64,000 nucleotides of DNA, taken from Evernia prunastri. Taxonomy: Eukaryota > Ascomycota > Lecanoromycetes > Lecanorales > Parmeliaceae. Both the position numbers and the translations under genes were made by a program. The notes below the pieces were generated by a model. The model saw nothing but the letters and a program-made list of their open reading frames with translations. It was not told where the DNA came from and made no database searches. Location of the stretch: contig NKYR01000035.1 of the NCBI GenBank assembly GCA_003184365.1, positions 62,001 to 126,000 of the forward strand, read 5' to 3'. Each line of letters opens with the position of its first letter. The stretch's first letter is position 1. Positions 9,901 through 19,698 of the stretch are shown here, in pieces.

Positions 9901-10426
9901 ATCGCATAGCCTCGTAAGCTGCATCTATTGGCCGCCTCGGCCTGCCTGTAGGGGCTTGAGGTTGATTCTGGTTTGGACGTGTCGGCAGTTGTTCCGTTAC
10001 AGAACCACCAGATGTTCTGTTCGGGCGATCATTCGATGCCATTGAAGTACTGTAGCTGTTGCTCGGCACAGATATCGGTGGGATTGACGAAGTAGGTTGA
10101 TGAGGACGCTTTGGGGGGTCCGAAGGTGCAAGATCTTCTCTGCGGTCCCAAGGATCTGTTCCATTTGAGCTCTCTGACTCTCTTTGTGAAGCAACGCGTG
10201 GAATGGGAGGTAATGTTGGAGGATTGGGCGAGACGGGCGATTCATTGAGGCTGCTCGGTTGAGAGGTTCGTGGACGTGTGTGATCCAAGTTGAAGGTCCG
10301 AGGAGCTGAAGATGGTGGAGGAGCTTCATGATGGTAGCGTGAAGCTGTGTTTTGGGGAGGAGCTGCAGCTTGTGGGATAGCTGAGCGTCTGTTGTTGGGC
10401 CGCATGCCATGCAGGTAGGAAAACAT
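6902..10426 (-). CDS. large disordered Ser/Pro-rich protein, function unknown
   Basis: Single open frame of 1174 aa from the ATG at 10426 (MFSYLHGMRPNNRR). The frame extends 11 codons upstream but only to a GTG. The protein is low in hydrophobic segments. It has a Pro-rich N-terminus including a run of PPPPPPKPP near residue 210, many Ser-Pro and Arg-Ser sites, a basic Arg/Lys helix-like stretch (RHRQQKAKRKERESM, about residue 530), several acidic runs of Asp/Glu (about 555-580, 710-740 and 920), and a more ordered C-terminal third with DPIIAAANAEAL and SEYVHGGYFGPRVLEG. It ends KWVCEKRRVDATGEIEVLGR...VEGGRI. The composition suggests a phosphorylated scaffold or signalling protein. I recognise no catalytic domain and give no function. 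Confidence 0.8.
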   Translation of the reverse strand: MFSYLHGMRPNNRRSAIPQAAAPPQNTASRYHHEAPPPSSAPRTFNLDHTRPRTSQPSSLNESPVSPNPPTLPPIPRVASQRESESSNGTDPWDRREDLAPSDPPKRPHQPTSSIPPISVPSNSYSTSMASNDRPNRTSGGSVTEQLPTRPNQNQPQAPTGRPRRPIDAAYEAMRSYSEPLHRHSLGTQSEYQTFIPEPLRRPPPPPPKPPNHEPEPQRPAPPPPSKPAQQAQPTASQNRHGKARLNLLNPMSLLARRRSSQAVEEAYSQSQTTSGMLLPDDYDPRIRGKVVHDFSAPRPGRKNSSSESGVPIVQAKEKRGSSEISQKRISPNPGPSFPDDESPSSTEREHTPIFKENFDENVEPWHDDLDSPAKRRTSAFMYKMSLQVSQSELDPSSLPAFARALPPKVPPKDVQTISNSIDAIRKTSSPSPRPLLEKVLEDPPQNQGSSKSFPPMSPPKARSRSTSLSDTNLDGPGSPRRYKSNASRFSFDLAGVGSAAQEQLLEERHRQQKAKRKERESMLSNDNETYDEDEYADYDDVNDDDGLEERIPGVNADAEDFELPSTQQSMETKFVSPKESSFDSVSSRVRTGLTSPGTPHDSQNQPNGFVISSLSPKVAQRQLEVSQSWSKENNSRPKSVPGTASGPAFSIQPLPREIASESNLAGLPSRDEYQEDDDDDMYFDDGMIEDVDDDENQGFDESVFDDDTSRVYGLPLRDLKPLPALQNPNNLMTSQLKRKESHGANQSSSNSEIKKSTLPESLEDEATAAELMDSVTDLKQPARGSFSQAAGLTQDNLGLHDQLALAANQAELAGRFQRSYSMASTHESNDGFDTSAQMRPYHDQMTMPVINLSGPSVGEDGEDFAFDEAHIGFDDEEADDPIIAAANAEALENDDDGFYGQEFGFFARASGSSESEYVHGGYFGPRVLEGIHRMNSGRENKDPSLTPITERSEWSNRNSAISLAMHGYPLSAQYPSNPQLASLMDLPEDEMSFEALQNLRRGAWGGSNGSLRSSNNSQNSGSPLNYLPPGMIITSPLQAANSNGHIVNGSNQNLATSLHSISSSNAHPSSADSDPSPLLESPTITLSTPQPGLYIQHPMGPQSPPPTDNTSPVRRSAVIGKNPWSPSHSRNSSGAESVSYREEGGKWVCEKRRVDATGEIEVLGRSVVEGGRI

Positions 10427-10968
10427 GTTGGGGAAGGCCGCTTGGGCAAAGCACGTCACGCTCGCTTCATGAAGACATAAGGCAGTAGAGCGCTGTAGCC
10501 AATTACCAGCATTGACTTGCGTATAGGAATCGGAGATGACTATTTGGTTGCGAGAATATCTTCATAAATAAAGTAGTGATGATACAAAGTTGGGATGTAG
10601 CGCAGATTGCAAAAACGTCACTAAAAGCGGCGGTCGTGTTCGGGCTTTTCGGAGATAAAAATGGTCTGGATTCGGCGCTCAAAGTCAAATATCATTGGTG
10701 CCATCAAGGTACCTTATCCAGCTAAGCACGTGAGATACTTTCTGTTGCCTCGCTCATCTAACGAGGAGTTATAAGAGAGATAGAGATCTCGTTTGTTATA
10801 AAGAATACCGTTGCATCTGCATCGTGAAAACCGACTCCTTTTTGGGTATATGCGTGTGCTTCCAAACACCATTGCTATGCTCTTTCAATAAACCCGAACC
10901 GCTCAACCAAGGTACTTCTGAACAGCCGCATATATTTAGTCAAACCTTTCATGTGGAAAGCTCCTCCT
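10427..10968. other. intergenic between two same-strand genes
   Basis: No gene. It is the promoter side of the disordered-protein gene and the 3' flank of the glycosyltransferase-like gene. Contains the palindrome listed at 10706. Confidence 0.5.
10706..10715. promoter_or_regulatory. AAGGTACCTT palindrome
   Basis: Perfect 10-bp palindrome about 280 bp upstream of the start codon at 10426. A half-site AAGGTAC also occurs at 10909. The same half-site recurs in other intergenic stretches here. Confidence 0.35.
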
Positions 10969-12366
10969 TCACGTCGGCTTCGCTTTCTCCTTCTCTTTCC
11001 CGTTATCTTCCTGCTTCTCCTTGGCCTTCTCCTTGAGCAGTTGCTGGTTGGCTTCCTTTTCCCGTTCGAGCCTGAATTTCTTTTGAACGGCTGGATTCTC
11101 CCAGTCTTTCACCAGCCTCCATGCATCTTCCTCTACCAGTCCAGCCTCCCGGAGATCACATGGTCCCCTGCCCCATTTTTCCGTGAAAACATCGCGACCG
11201 AAGTCCATCCACATCCAGATACCCTTCTCAAACCCCTCGGGGTCTCGATAGAAGGGTTCGCCTTGGCCTCCACGCTGCCGTCCTTGCCACGTGTTCCGTC
11301 CGCCTTCAGCGTTCATCTTGAGATTCTGCATCACGTTGAGGCTATGCACGAGTTCCTGGTAGGCGGCAGAGTTGCGTTGGACCTCTGGGGCGCCCTCTCT
11401 CTTCGCCGTCGCCTGTGGAGGATCACCGCCCCGTTTGTATAATCGCTCTAGATTGTCGAGGGAGGTGTGGACGTCCCACACCCTTCCTGCATCTGCGCCC
11501 TCGATCCTGAATTTCCTCATCCACAAGCGTTCATGCATGTCGCAGTCAGTCATGTAAAAAGGAATCATGGTGTCCCATCCCCCAATATCCACAAAGGCCT
11601 GGGTACGCACCAACGCTAGCTTGTCGTAGGAGTACCAACGCGTAGCAAGTGGACCCCAGGCGGGGTCCAGCGTTTCACGTAAAGCATCTACAGCGCGCAT
11701 ATAGAGCGACTTGTAGGGTTCACCGTTCCATTCCTCGTCACTGAGAACGACGGTGTCCATATGGGCCCACCAGTAATGCGACCAGTTCCTCTCTAGGGCC
11801 GTGTATGTGTAGAAATTCTGCAGTTGAGCAAAAGTGAAGAGGGTGGGCGTGGAGATGACATTGACCTGTAAGATCTTGGTCAAGCGGTGATGGTCAAGAT
11901 AGAAAGGATTCTGGAGAGTGAGAAGGTTATGGCGATTCGAATGCATGACTCCAGTGTTCTCGATCACGTAGATGTCCTCCGGAGGCCATCCTGCTGTGAT
12001 GTAGGATACAACAGTCTGTTGAAGGAGAGGCCAGTTGCGCGTGAAGCCAATGAAGAGAGGAGTGGATTCGTTCACATGAGGAGTGGGGGGAGTGTTCCAG
12101 AAGGGGATCGGAGGTAGGTCGGCAGGGGATTTGGCAGACGCTGCGAGGGGAAAGGCATCTACGATGGGTGTAGGAAGCACGGTGGAAATAGGTTTATGAA
12201 GAGGTGTCGGTTTGACGGTAGCTGAGGGTGATCTGGCACGTCCGAGTGAGCCTGGAAGGCTGTGGTACAGGTCGGTGCGTGTAATGATGATGGCTGTGAT
12301 GAGGATGAAGGGGAGGATAAGAATACAGAGACTGCGTCGGAGCCTGGAATGAGAGAGCATTGTCAT
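10969..12366 (-). CDS. type II membrane glycosyltransferase-like protein
   Basis: Single exon, 465 aa, ATG at 12366 (a second ATG lies two codons in). A short basic N-terminus (HSRLRRS) precedes one hydrophobic helix at about residues 12-30 (LCILILPFILITAIIITR), then a Ser/Pro-rich stem, the layout of a Golgi type II enzyme. The lumenal part looks like a GT-A fold: IGFTRNWPLLQQTVVSYI, PPEDIYVIENTG, then HYWWAHMDTVVLSDEEW where a DxD-like acidic motif is expected, then GGWDTMIPFYMTDCDMHERL with FRIEGADAG. The C-terminus is a Lys/Glu-rich tail (about 30 residues). Similar proteins are annotated in fungi as putative glycosyltransferases. Donor and acceptor cannot be inferred. Confidence 0.72.
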   Translation of the reverse strand: MTMLSHSRLRRSLCILILPFILITAIIITRTDLYHSLPGSLGRARSPSATVKPTPLHKPISTVLPTPIVDAFPLAASAKSPADLPPIPFWNTPPTPHVNESTPLFIGFTRNWPLLQQTVVSYITAGWPPEDIYVIENTGVMHSNRHNLLTLQNPFYLDHHRLTKILQVNVISTPTLFTFAQLQNFYTYTALERNWSHYWWAHMDTVVLSDEEWNGEPYKSLYMRAVDALRETLDPAWGPLATRWYSYDKLALVRTQAFVDIGGWDTMIPFYMTDCDMHERLWMRKFRIEGADAGRVWDVHTSLDNLERLYKRGGDPPQATAKREGAPEVQRNSAAYQELVHSLNVMQNLKMNAEGGRNTWQGRQRGGQGEPFYRDPEGFEKGIWMWMDFGRDVFTEKWGRGPCDLREAGLVEEDAWRLVKDWENPAVQKKFRLEREKEANQQLLKEKAKEKQEDNGKEKEKAKPT

Positions 12367-13071
12367 GACTTGGAGCAGATGGCCGAAGCCAAGGTGGATG
12401 ATGTGAAGATGACAGATACATCTTTCAGGCTGTTGAAGGGAAGTAGTTAGATGATCCTGAGACTACCCTATACACTATGGCTATGACCGTTATCAGCGGC
12501 CCAGCAGTTGCCTCATAAAATTCCAAGCACAAAATCAAGGCACGAGGCTCAAGTCCGTTTTTTTGGTGGGAATTCTTGGGTCGGGACGTTGCAAACGGTC
12601 TAGATGAAAACATTAAAACGATGCGCGTCATCGTCACTGTCCACTAAGCCCGTCTTAGACTTAGACTCTTATCTAGCCAGTGTGTTCAGGGCATCAAACA
12701 GGGGCAAAAAGCCGAGGAAAAGTCAATGGGTACATGAGTAACTTACCAGAGTAACTTATTAGAGTAAAGTAAGTAAGGTAAGGTACAGCCTAGTGAAGGT
12801 ACTAGTACCTTAAACTCTGATTCTACTTTATGCGGCTCGTCCGATAATGCAGATGCTCATGCGCTAAGGTACACACATAAAAGTACATGCGCATCAGACA
12901 GCACATCAGACATGCATGAAACATGTGACAGGACGAAATCCAAAGTGTAAAGTAAGGTAGTTACCCGTACAAGTACAAGTAAAAGTACCTTGCTCCATCA
13001 TCCATGCGAGAGAAACAAGCTCTACTCCCATCAATCTATCTGTCTATCTTTTATCGGGCAACCACCAATCA
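12367..13071. other. intergenic with clustered GTAC/AAGGTA motifs
   Basis: No gene. The stretch 12720-12990 is unusually rich in GTAAG, AAGGTAC and AGTACC words, including the palindrome below. Confidence 0.5.
12796..12811. promoter_or_regulatory. 16-bp perfect palindrome AAGGTACTAGTACCTT
   Basis: Perfect dyad about 430 bp upstream of the glycosyltransferase-like start codon at 12366. The half-site AAGGTAC recurs at 12866 and, inverted, at about 12985. Confidence 0.4.
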
Positions 13072-14236
13072 TTATTGCCGTTTCAAACATCGTCCATCAT
13101 CAATATCGTCACGGATTCCCCTTTGTCTCTCAACTCCTTTTCTTCGCTTCCACTGCCATTCCACCAACACGGGTAGGAATGTCCACAGGTCAAATTCAGG
13201 CCACAGCGTTTCCAGAAACACTATCTCCGTATTTTCGTGACATTGCCAAAGCAAGAAATCACTCAGTCTCTCCACCCCAGAAGTCCGTACCAGTAGCTCC
13301 AACGGAGGAAGGCCGGCAGTATACATGTGATCATTTAAAATCTCAGGTGTGATGCTTTCCGCATCCGGATATGTGTCGCGGTACTTGCCATCTCCATCAT
13401 CCTCCAGAGGCGTGGGATCGGATGGAGAGTCGGTATGTAGAGTAGTAGACGAAGAGGTCGATGGAACCGAATCTTCCGTGTCCGAGGTGGCGCTCGAGGA
13501 CGGAGAATGCCATGTAGCCTTCGGAGTGCTTGCTGAAAGACGTCGCGATCGGATGGTATGGGCAATATGCGACTCGGAGAAAGAACGATTCTGTGAGGGT
13601 AGAGGTTTAGAATATTCGATCACCGTGTCCCGTATGGCCGTGGTGATCTCGTCATGAGAGGTATATGGAAAGCAGACATTCAGGATGGCATCTTTGTTGT
13701 GCTCAGTCATAGCAACAGCTCGATCAACCGCTTTGAGCACGTCTGGCTTCACGAGATCTCGCTGCCCAAGGACCCGGATGCACGCTCCGTATCTGTCGAG
13801 CAAGTCGCCATGCTGTGCCAACTGCGACAGCTTCACTTTTGCCATTTCCATAAGCGCGTCGACTTCGTATTTGGATCGCTTAAAGTTCTCAATGCTGAAG
13901 GCGTAGATTGTGACGACTTTGACACCAGATTTGTAGCAGACTTCAAGAACCTGACGCGGAGACGAGCATGTTAGCTCAATTGCTCGATGAACACATGTCG
14001 GATCGATGGCTCACTCGCGCCAATGCTTCAAACCCCAAATTGTGTCCTTCCAGCGTCTCTATCCCATGCGTCCTTGCAAACCGTCGGTTTCCGTCCATCA
14101 CGAAAGCTACATGCTTAGGTATCGGTCCCTGCCGCAGGGCACCAATTAAGAGCTCGCGGAGCTGCGAGATGCCCCACTCCACGGGGGGAGACTGTAGTAG
14201 CCATCTTCGGATTTGAGAAAGGTGCATGGAAGGCAT
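13072..14236 (-). CDS. cis-prenyltransferase (dehydrodolichyl diphosphate synthase, Rer2/Srt1 family)
   Basis: Exons 14236-14015 and 13950-13072 (intron 64 nt, GTGAGC...CAG, phase 0), 366 aa. It extends a farnesyl-type primer with isopentenyl diphosphate to make dolichol precursors at the ER or lipid droplets. Family motifs appear in order: HVAFVMDGNRRFA with the catalytic Asp (about residue 47), GHNLGFEAL, VVTIYAFSIENFKRS, and near the C-terminus LVRTSGVERLSDFLLWQ and ETLWPEFDLWTF. The C-terminal RxG/SxxR-type motif is present as RTSGVERLSD. A Ser/Thr-rich insert of about 70 residues (SSSATSDTEDSVPSTSSS) splits the domain, longer than in yeast Rer2. The ATG at 14236 is the first in frame. 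Confidence 0.92.
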
Positions 14237-14843
14237 GGCTGAAATTGTCCCCTGCTTCCAGGTTCGCTCAATTGTAGCTGTTGAGTTGACAGGAGCTGTT
14301 GCGACGAGAAGTAATGGTCCTAGAGCAAGGGACGTGGCTATATTTATCTTATAGGGAAACTACGGGAGCTCGGAGCTTCACCGGTGAGCCCAGTCATGTT
14401 GGAAGATACAAAGGCTGGAGTTGAGGAGAGCAACTATATAATTAGTTTCCTCAATGTAGAAGGCACGTTTTAATTTTGTCGAGGGAGCGGCCGTTCAGCC
14501 CTATCAGCAAGGGCTTGGCATTTCCACCATGTTGTGCTGACACTGACACTGACCGTGTGGTTCAAATGATAGACTTACGAACTAATATCATCAGGCTTCC
14601 AAGCATCAAATTCGAGGCAAACACAAAAGTAATTTAATCTCTGCCCATTACTTACAGTGTTTTCCTTTTGAAAGATTCAACCTTTCCGCGAAGCATGATA
14701 CAAATCATCGACCACATTTGACGAGGCAGCTTCTTGTTTCTTGTGGGGTAAGTTAGACATTGGCGCACGCAAGAAGAATGTCTCCAACAGACGCCATGCT
14801 CTCATGCCTTCATATGCTCTGTGGCCAAAATCTGTAATTAATG
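14237..14843. other. intergenic, nothing recognised
   Basis: It lies between two minus-strand genes and holds no ORF with family resemblance. Confidence 0.5.
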
Positions 14844-17001
14844 TCATCGCCCATTGCCACCATTAAATTTGGCACTCTTGACTTTCTCCTTGCATTCGTC
14901 ACAGTACCATTTCGCTGTAATGCCTTAGCAAATTTCACCACTTTTCAAGATGTAGAAACAACTTACCATTCTTTGCAGGTGCCCGACTCAAACCCACACA
15001 CTCCAGGTGGAACCATTCTCTCTCACAATTCTCACCATCGCAGCCTACCATTTCGCCATAGCTGACTTCCTCGCAGTAGCAGTACCGTTCCTGTCCTGGT
15101 CCATCGTCTTCATCTTCTTCAACTTGCATCGAAGAATCTTCACCGTCTTGCGCGGCAGCTGCGGCAGCGATCTGAGCTGCCAGGCCAGCTCCTTTCTTGT
15201 GGGATCGCTTGAGCGGTACCTCTGAAACACGTGGTCCTCGAGTCCTGTGTGGCTCTGCAAAGCTGCTGTTGATGGGTGTGGCGGTCTTTGACGCTCCCTT
15301 GCCGTTCCCTCCTCGCGTTGAAACGGATAACGATGGAAGCCGGTCGCCGCGACCCTTGCTCGAACCGTTTTCGGTCTCTTCGCGCTTTAGCCGGTCAGGA
15401 TTTCTGCTTCCCACTACAAGAGCACCCCGCAGATCTCCAGCACCGTCAACTGTACCAGTGTCCTCGACAAGGTGCTCCCCCTTAGCGTTGACTGTCTCTT
15501 TCATGGAATTTTTCACATCCCCTAGTGATCTACCTGTTAGACCGGACACCTTATCAATATCTGCGGTTGTGCCGTGCAAACTGTTTCCATTCGTAACCCT
15601 GACGTTTGTTGATGATGATCGATTCCTGGCTAAATGTACCACCGACTGTGTCGAGTTCTGGCGAGCCCGTGCCGAGGGTAGCCGTTGCATCATCGAAGGC
15701 GCCGGACTTTTACCTCCACGATCTTTTGCTGCAGCAAATGTGGCAACGACTGGTGAAGATGCCAAGGATGGCGAGTTGACAGCTGACGCGTTCGTATTCG
15801 CCCTGAGAATCGAGATGGTAAGCGTGGATCGAACCCTAACAACGCACACTTACCTTTTTCTTCCAGTCCCATTCACGGCCAGACTGCCTCCACGGCCTCG
15901 CTTCTTTCCCGCGGTGTCATTCACTGTATTGTCCCTGGGACTGCTGGCAAGACCCCGTCCACTAGCTCCGTACACCGAAGCCATTGCTCTCTCCGCAGGC
16001 AGACCTCCCGTGGCTTTCTCAACCTTGCGCCTTTTATTGGATGGTGCAGCCCCATTCAATATCCCGAGTCCTGAAGGGGCGCCCAGATTTGCGTCTGGAG
16101 CTTTTCGCCCTTTACCGCCAGATTTAGGATTCTTACTGATGGCCCGCCCATCGTCGAAATCGGAGTCCAAGTGTTGGTTTCGGTGCTTGCGTGTTGCTAA
16201 AGCTTCACGTCTGGCTTCACTTCGCATGGCCGCACCTTCTGCTTCCTGTTGCGCTGCTGCTGCTGCTGCCGTATTCGCAGCTCGTCTCGTACGCTCCCCC
16301 GCAATCATTCCCTTTTTCTCCGCGCTCTTTTCTGTATATGCCCAATGAGTCAAGCTACCATATCTTGCTTCCTCGCTGATCTCGTCCTCGATGTGGGGGT
16401 AGGAGCTGTTGCAGCGTTTCATTTGCTTGTCGAGACTGTCAATTGCGGTATTCAAGACGTGATTCTTTTCATCAAGAGTCTGGAGCATCTCGAGCAAGGC
16501 CAAGCGCATGTTGTGAAAATGACCTCGGCGAGCCAAGTTTGCAGGATCATCATGGCCATTGAGCTGGGATCCATTCCCAATGGTATCTGCGGAAGGTGGA
16601 CCGTTCGAGGCCCCAGCATGGATCGCATTTTCAGCTCTATTGGCTTGGGTTCGAGGCGCCTGCTGTTGAAAGGGGCCTGGAACTTTCAGGGCTGCATTGA
16701 GGTATTGTCCCAGGAGCGCTTCAGGCCCATGTGTCTTAGCATCCACCTCTTTCAGCATGGTGTAATGTCGAATCATTTCTTTCGGTAATGCAGTGATTGC
16801 ATCTGTGAAGTGTGTAACGGCAGGATAAAACCCCGGGTTCGCGTTGCGGTCGCCGTCTGCTGCTTGGGTGAGGGCGCCCGCTTGTGGTTGGACAACATTT
16901 GTAGCGCTTCGAGCAGGATTGGTACGTGTTTGACGGAGAGGCTGGCGTCTGTTCGATGCTGTAGGCTGGTCGCCAACCGTCGTGTTTGAGAAAACCCTCA
17001 T
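14844..17001 (-). CDS. ING-family chromatin protein with C-terminal PHD finger
   Basis: Exons 17001-15854, 15802-14967 and 14914-14844 (introns 51 and 52 nt), 684 aa. ING proteins are subunits of histone acetyltransferase or deacetylase complexes (NuA4, NuA3, Rpd3L) whose PHD finger reads H3K4me3. An ING-like helical region spans about residues 55-205 (TDAITALPKEMIRHYTMLKE, then MRLALLEMLQTLDEKN). A long disordered basic/Ala-rich middle follows. The C-terminal PHD runs YCYCEEVSYGEMVGCDGENC, EREWFHLECVGL and, after the last intron, KWYCDECKEK, giving the C4HC3 set. The ATG at 17001 (MRVFSNTTVGD) is used. Upstream open sequence starts only at a TTG. It is longer than yeast Yng1, Yng2 or Pho23, so I do not choose among them. 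Confidence 0.92.
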
Positions 17002-17391
17002 TTTGCAGTGCGAACGTAAAGAAATGTAACGGCCTCCGGTGCGGCGCAAGAGGATTGCAATTCTGTGCTTCGAGGCTTAACAACGTTAGGACGAGGCCTC
17101 AAAAGATGACCACCATGGGGGACTACCTTGCTTGATAGGAAAACGGTGGGAGATTCATTAGTTGAAAGTGGGTGTATCGTTGGGTATTGGAGAGAATAGA
17201 TGAGGTGCAAATCACACTTGCTCAACGACTGGCTGGAGCTGGGAACCTTTGCCGAGACTCATCGGCGGATGATGCTTGCCAAGCCCCAATTCAGTCCAAG
17301 TGGGTTGGAGAAGCCCTAACCCTAACCTACTCTCGACGACCTTTTACGACTGCAATGTCCTGGAGCAAACCAAAACCAAAATACTATCTAC
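17002..17391. promoter_or_regulatory. divergent promoter with telomere-like repeat
   Basis: 390 bp between the ING gene (minus) and the DUF1992 gene (plus). The 14-mer CCCTAACCCTAACC lies at 17314-17327, 65 bp before the plus-strand ATG. Such telobox-like sites bind Tbf1/Rap1-type Myb proteins in other fungi. Function here is inferred only. Confidence 0.5.
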
Positions 17392-19140
17392 ATGCACAGA
17401 GTAACAGGGGCTAATTCATACATATGCATTCGCTGCCGTTACAGGCAATATCCGTTATCAGCCCGATTCGGCAAAGATAATATCTTCTCGAGAGGTTACG
17501 CTCAATCAAATTCGCCACAAAAGATTCCAAAGGATGACGATGAGTCGAAACCTACTCCAGAGGCCGATGGACAGGGCACAATGGAAGGTAGAATGTCGGG
17601 AAGGTTGGCACAAATGACCGATGAAATGATTGAACAAGATGGTCAAAGGGCAAAGAAAGCCATTGAAGAGGGAGGATTTTCTGAGGAATTGAAAAGGAAA
17701 CTCGAGGCGCGACTGCAGCAGAGCTCTTTCAGGAGCGAGAACGCTGCTGCATTCGCACAAGCCAGCTTGCCAGTACGTCCAAAGCAATCCTTCACATGAA
17801 AGGTGTTCGGATTTACATACATTCAGTCCAGCGCAGGCAAAGGAACCCAAGATATTGCCGCTGCGGAGCCTTGGGCAGGCACTGAACGTCTCGAAGATGC
17901 TGCTTTACGCATGCTCAATGATGCTCACAAGCCTCTCCGCGGGTCTGGTCCTCCAAAGATTCCTACCCCGCGCGGACCGCCTGCCAGCGTTGACATGCGG
18001 ATGAAGAAGGCTGTACAGAAGTCCCATGGGGAGCGCTTGGCGAACGCTCGAGATCGGACATCCGTCTACGCACTAAGCCAAGATCGATCTTTGTCCGAGA
18101 ACGAGAGGGAGAAAATGCGAAAGATCCTGAAAGAGCGTTTCACAGCTGGCGCTCGTCCGATGCCGGGCTCTGTCCAGGGGCTTTCGGCGCTGGCGAACGA
18201 GCGTATCGAAGACGCCATTGCTCGTGGCCAGTTCAAGAACATCGCTCGTGGCAAAGGATTGAACGTCGAGAGGGACCACAATGCCAACAGTCCGTTCCTA
18301 GACACGACCGAATATTTCATGAATAAGATAATTCAGAAGCAAGAGATTGTACCCCCATGGATCGAGAAACAGCAAGAGCTTATCAAAGCTGCAAACGTGT
18401 TTAGAGCCAGACTGAGAGCAGATTGGAAAAGGCACGCTGCACGGTTGATCGCCAGTAAAGGAGGATCTTTGGAGACACAAGTGAAGCGAGCACAAGCCTA
18501 TGCTGAAGCCGAAGCGGCCAATAATCCCAAGATGACGAAAACAGAATCCATGACCGAGATTGACCATGAAGGACGACTGTCTCAAGTCACAGTAACGGAG
18601 ACTCCGACTCCATCCAGCGAAACAACAGACTCTAAGATCACAATTTCAGAGGATCTAGCCATTAACTCGCCCACTTCCCAACCCCACGAAGAACCATCAG
18701 AGAACAACAACCCTGCATCCGCGTCGAGCGTCGAGAGCACCCCACCATCCGCACCCCCACTCCCCCGCCTCGCCCCGTTCCGCGACCCAGCATGGGAATC
18801 CCTCGAACGCGCCTACCACACCCTCGCCATCGCCGAAATCAACAACATCACCCGCTCCTACAACCTCCAAGCCCCCGACCTCGCCAAGAAGCCCTATTTT
18901 TCCCTTGCGCGCGAACTCCGCTCCTGCTTCGCCGACGTCGCGCCGCGGCTGCCCGACGAGATCCGCGAGCGGGCCCGGAGGCCTGAGAAGATCCGGGTGG
19001 AGGTCGTCGGCCACCGGCCGGGCGGCGTGCTGGAGAAATTCTCCGGCGAGAAGGTCAAGGTGTATGATAGCCGGAAACCGAATTATGGCTTCAAGCAGTT
19101 TTGGAAGGATCTGTGGGGGGGCGATGGCGTGAAGGCTTGA
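17392..19140 (+). CDS. DUF1992 / DNAJC28-like protein, probably mitochondrial
   Basis: Exons 17392-17772 and 17827-19140 (intron 54 nt, GTACGT...CAG), 564 aa. The conserved DUF1992 block is recognisable: GLSALANERIEDAIARGQF, FKNIARGKGLN, SPFLDTTEYFMNKIIQKQE and VPPWIEKQQELIKAANVFRA. It is found in DNAJC28-type proteins, but no J domain (HPD motif) is present here. The N-terminus (MHRVTGANSYICIRCRYRQY...ARFGKDN) is basic with few acids and could be a mitochondrial targeting sequence. A Thr/Ser/Pro-rich linker follows DUF1992, then a C-terminal conserved tail. In its last 300 nt the GC content rises sharply. Role unknown. Confidence 0.85.
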
Positions 19141-19698
19141 TGGGTCCTCCCCCCTCTCTGTCCTGTAAATCATGTGGTTTAGATATAGATTGATTGTGGA
19201 CGTTGCTACGGCTTCGCATGGGGCTTCGGGTTCCTGGCTGGGAGATTGTATACGACGTTGGTCATGATATCATGAATACGCTATCTATCTGCTTTGCGTC
19301 ACACATGCCATGTGTGAGATCAATGTGACCTCGAGAACACTCCTGTCCGCTTTTTAGAGCAGGAGATGTCGCGCTGGCACGTGACAAATGTAAGTGAAGC
19401 GGCTGGACGAGTGAGTGGTCTGGACTGAAAGATGGATAATTTTCCGCAACAATGCCATTCTGTCCGGTTGTCAAGGCGTTAGATTGGTCAGAGAGGGTAG
19501 GATTGATCCCAGCTGCATAGTAAAAAGAACTACTACACTTCTGCAAAGTAAGTTGAAGTTTGACTCCTTTCATCTCCTTACCCTAGTTGTTGGTTCTATG
19601 TATATATCTATATATATATCCATATACACTGAAGCGGTGGTTTTGAACATCAACCCCCAATATCGCTCAGCATACCGATTACCCAGCACCAATCGAAA
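19141..19698. other. intergenic between converging genes
   Basis: No gene. A TA-rich stretch lies at about 19602-19626. Confidence 0.5.

Noticed and set aside
15197..16348. 383-codon plus-strand ORF across the ING gene
   Set aside because: Antisense shadow of a GC-rich exon. The opposite strand has ING and PHD motifs and good introns.
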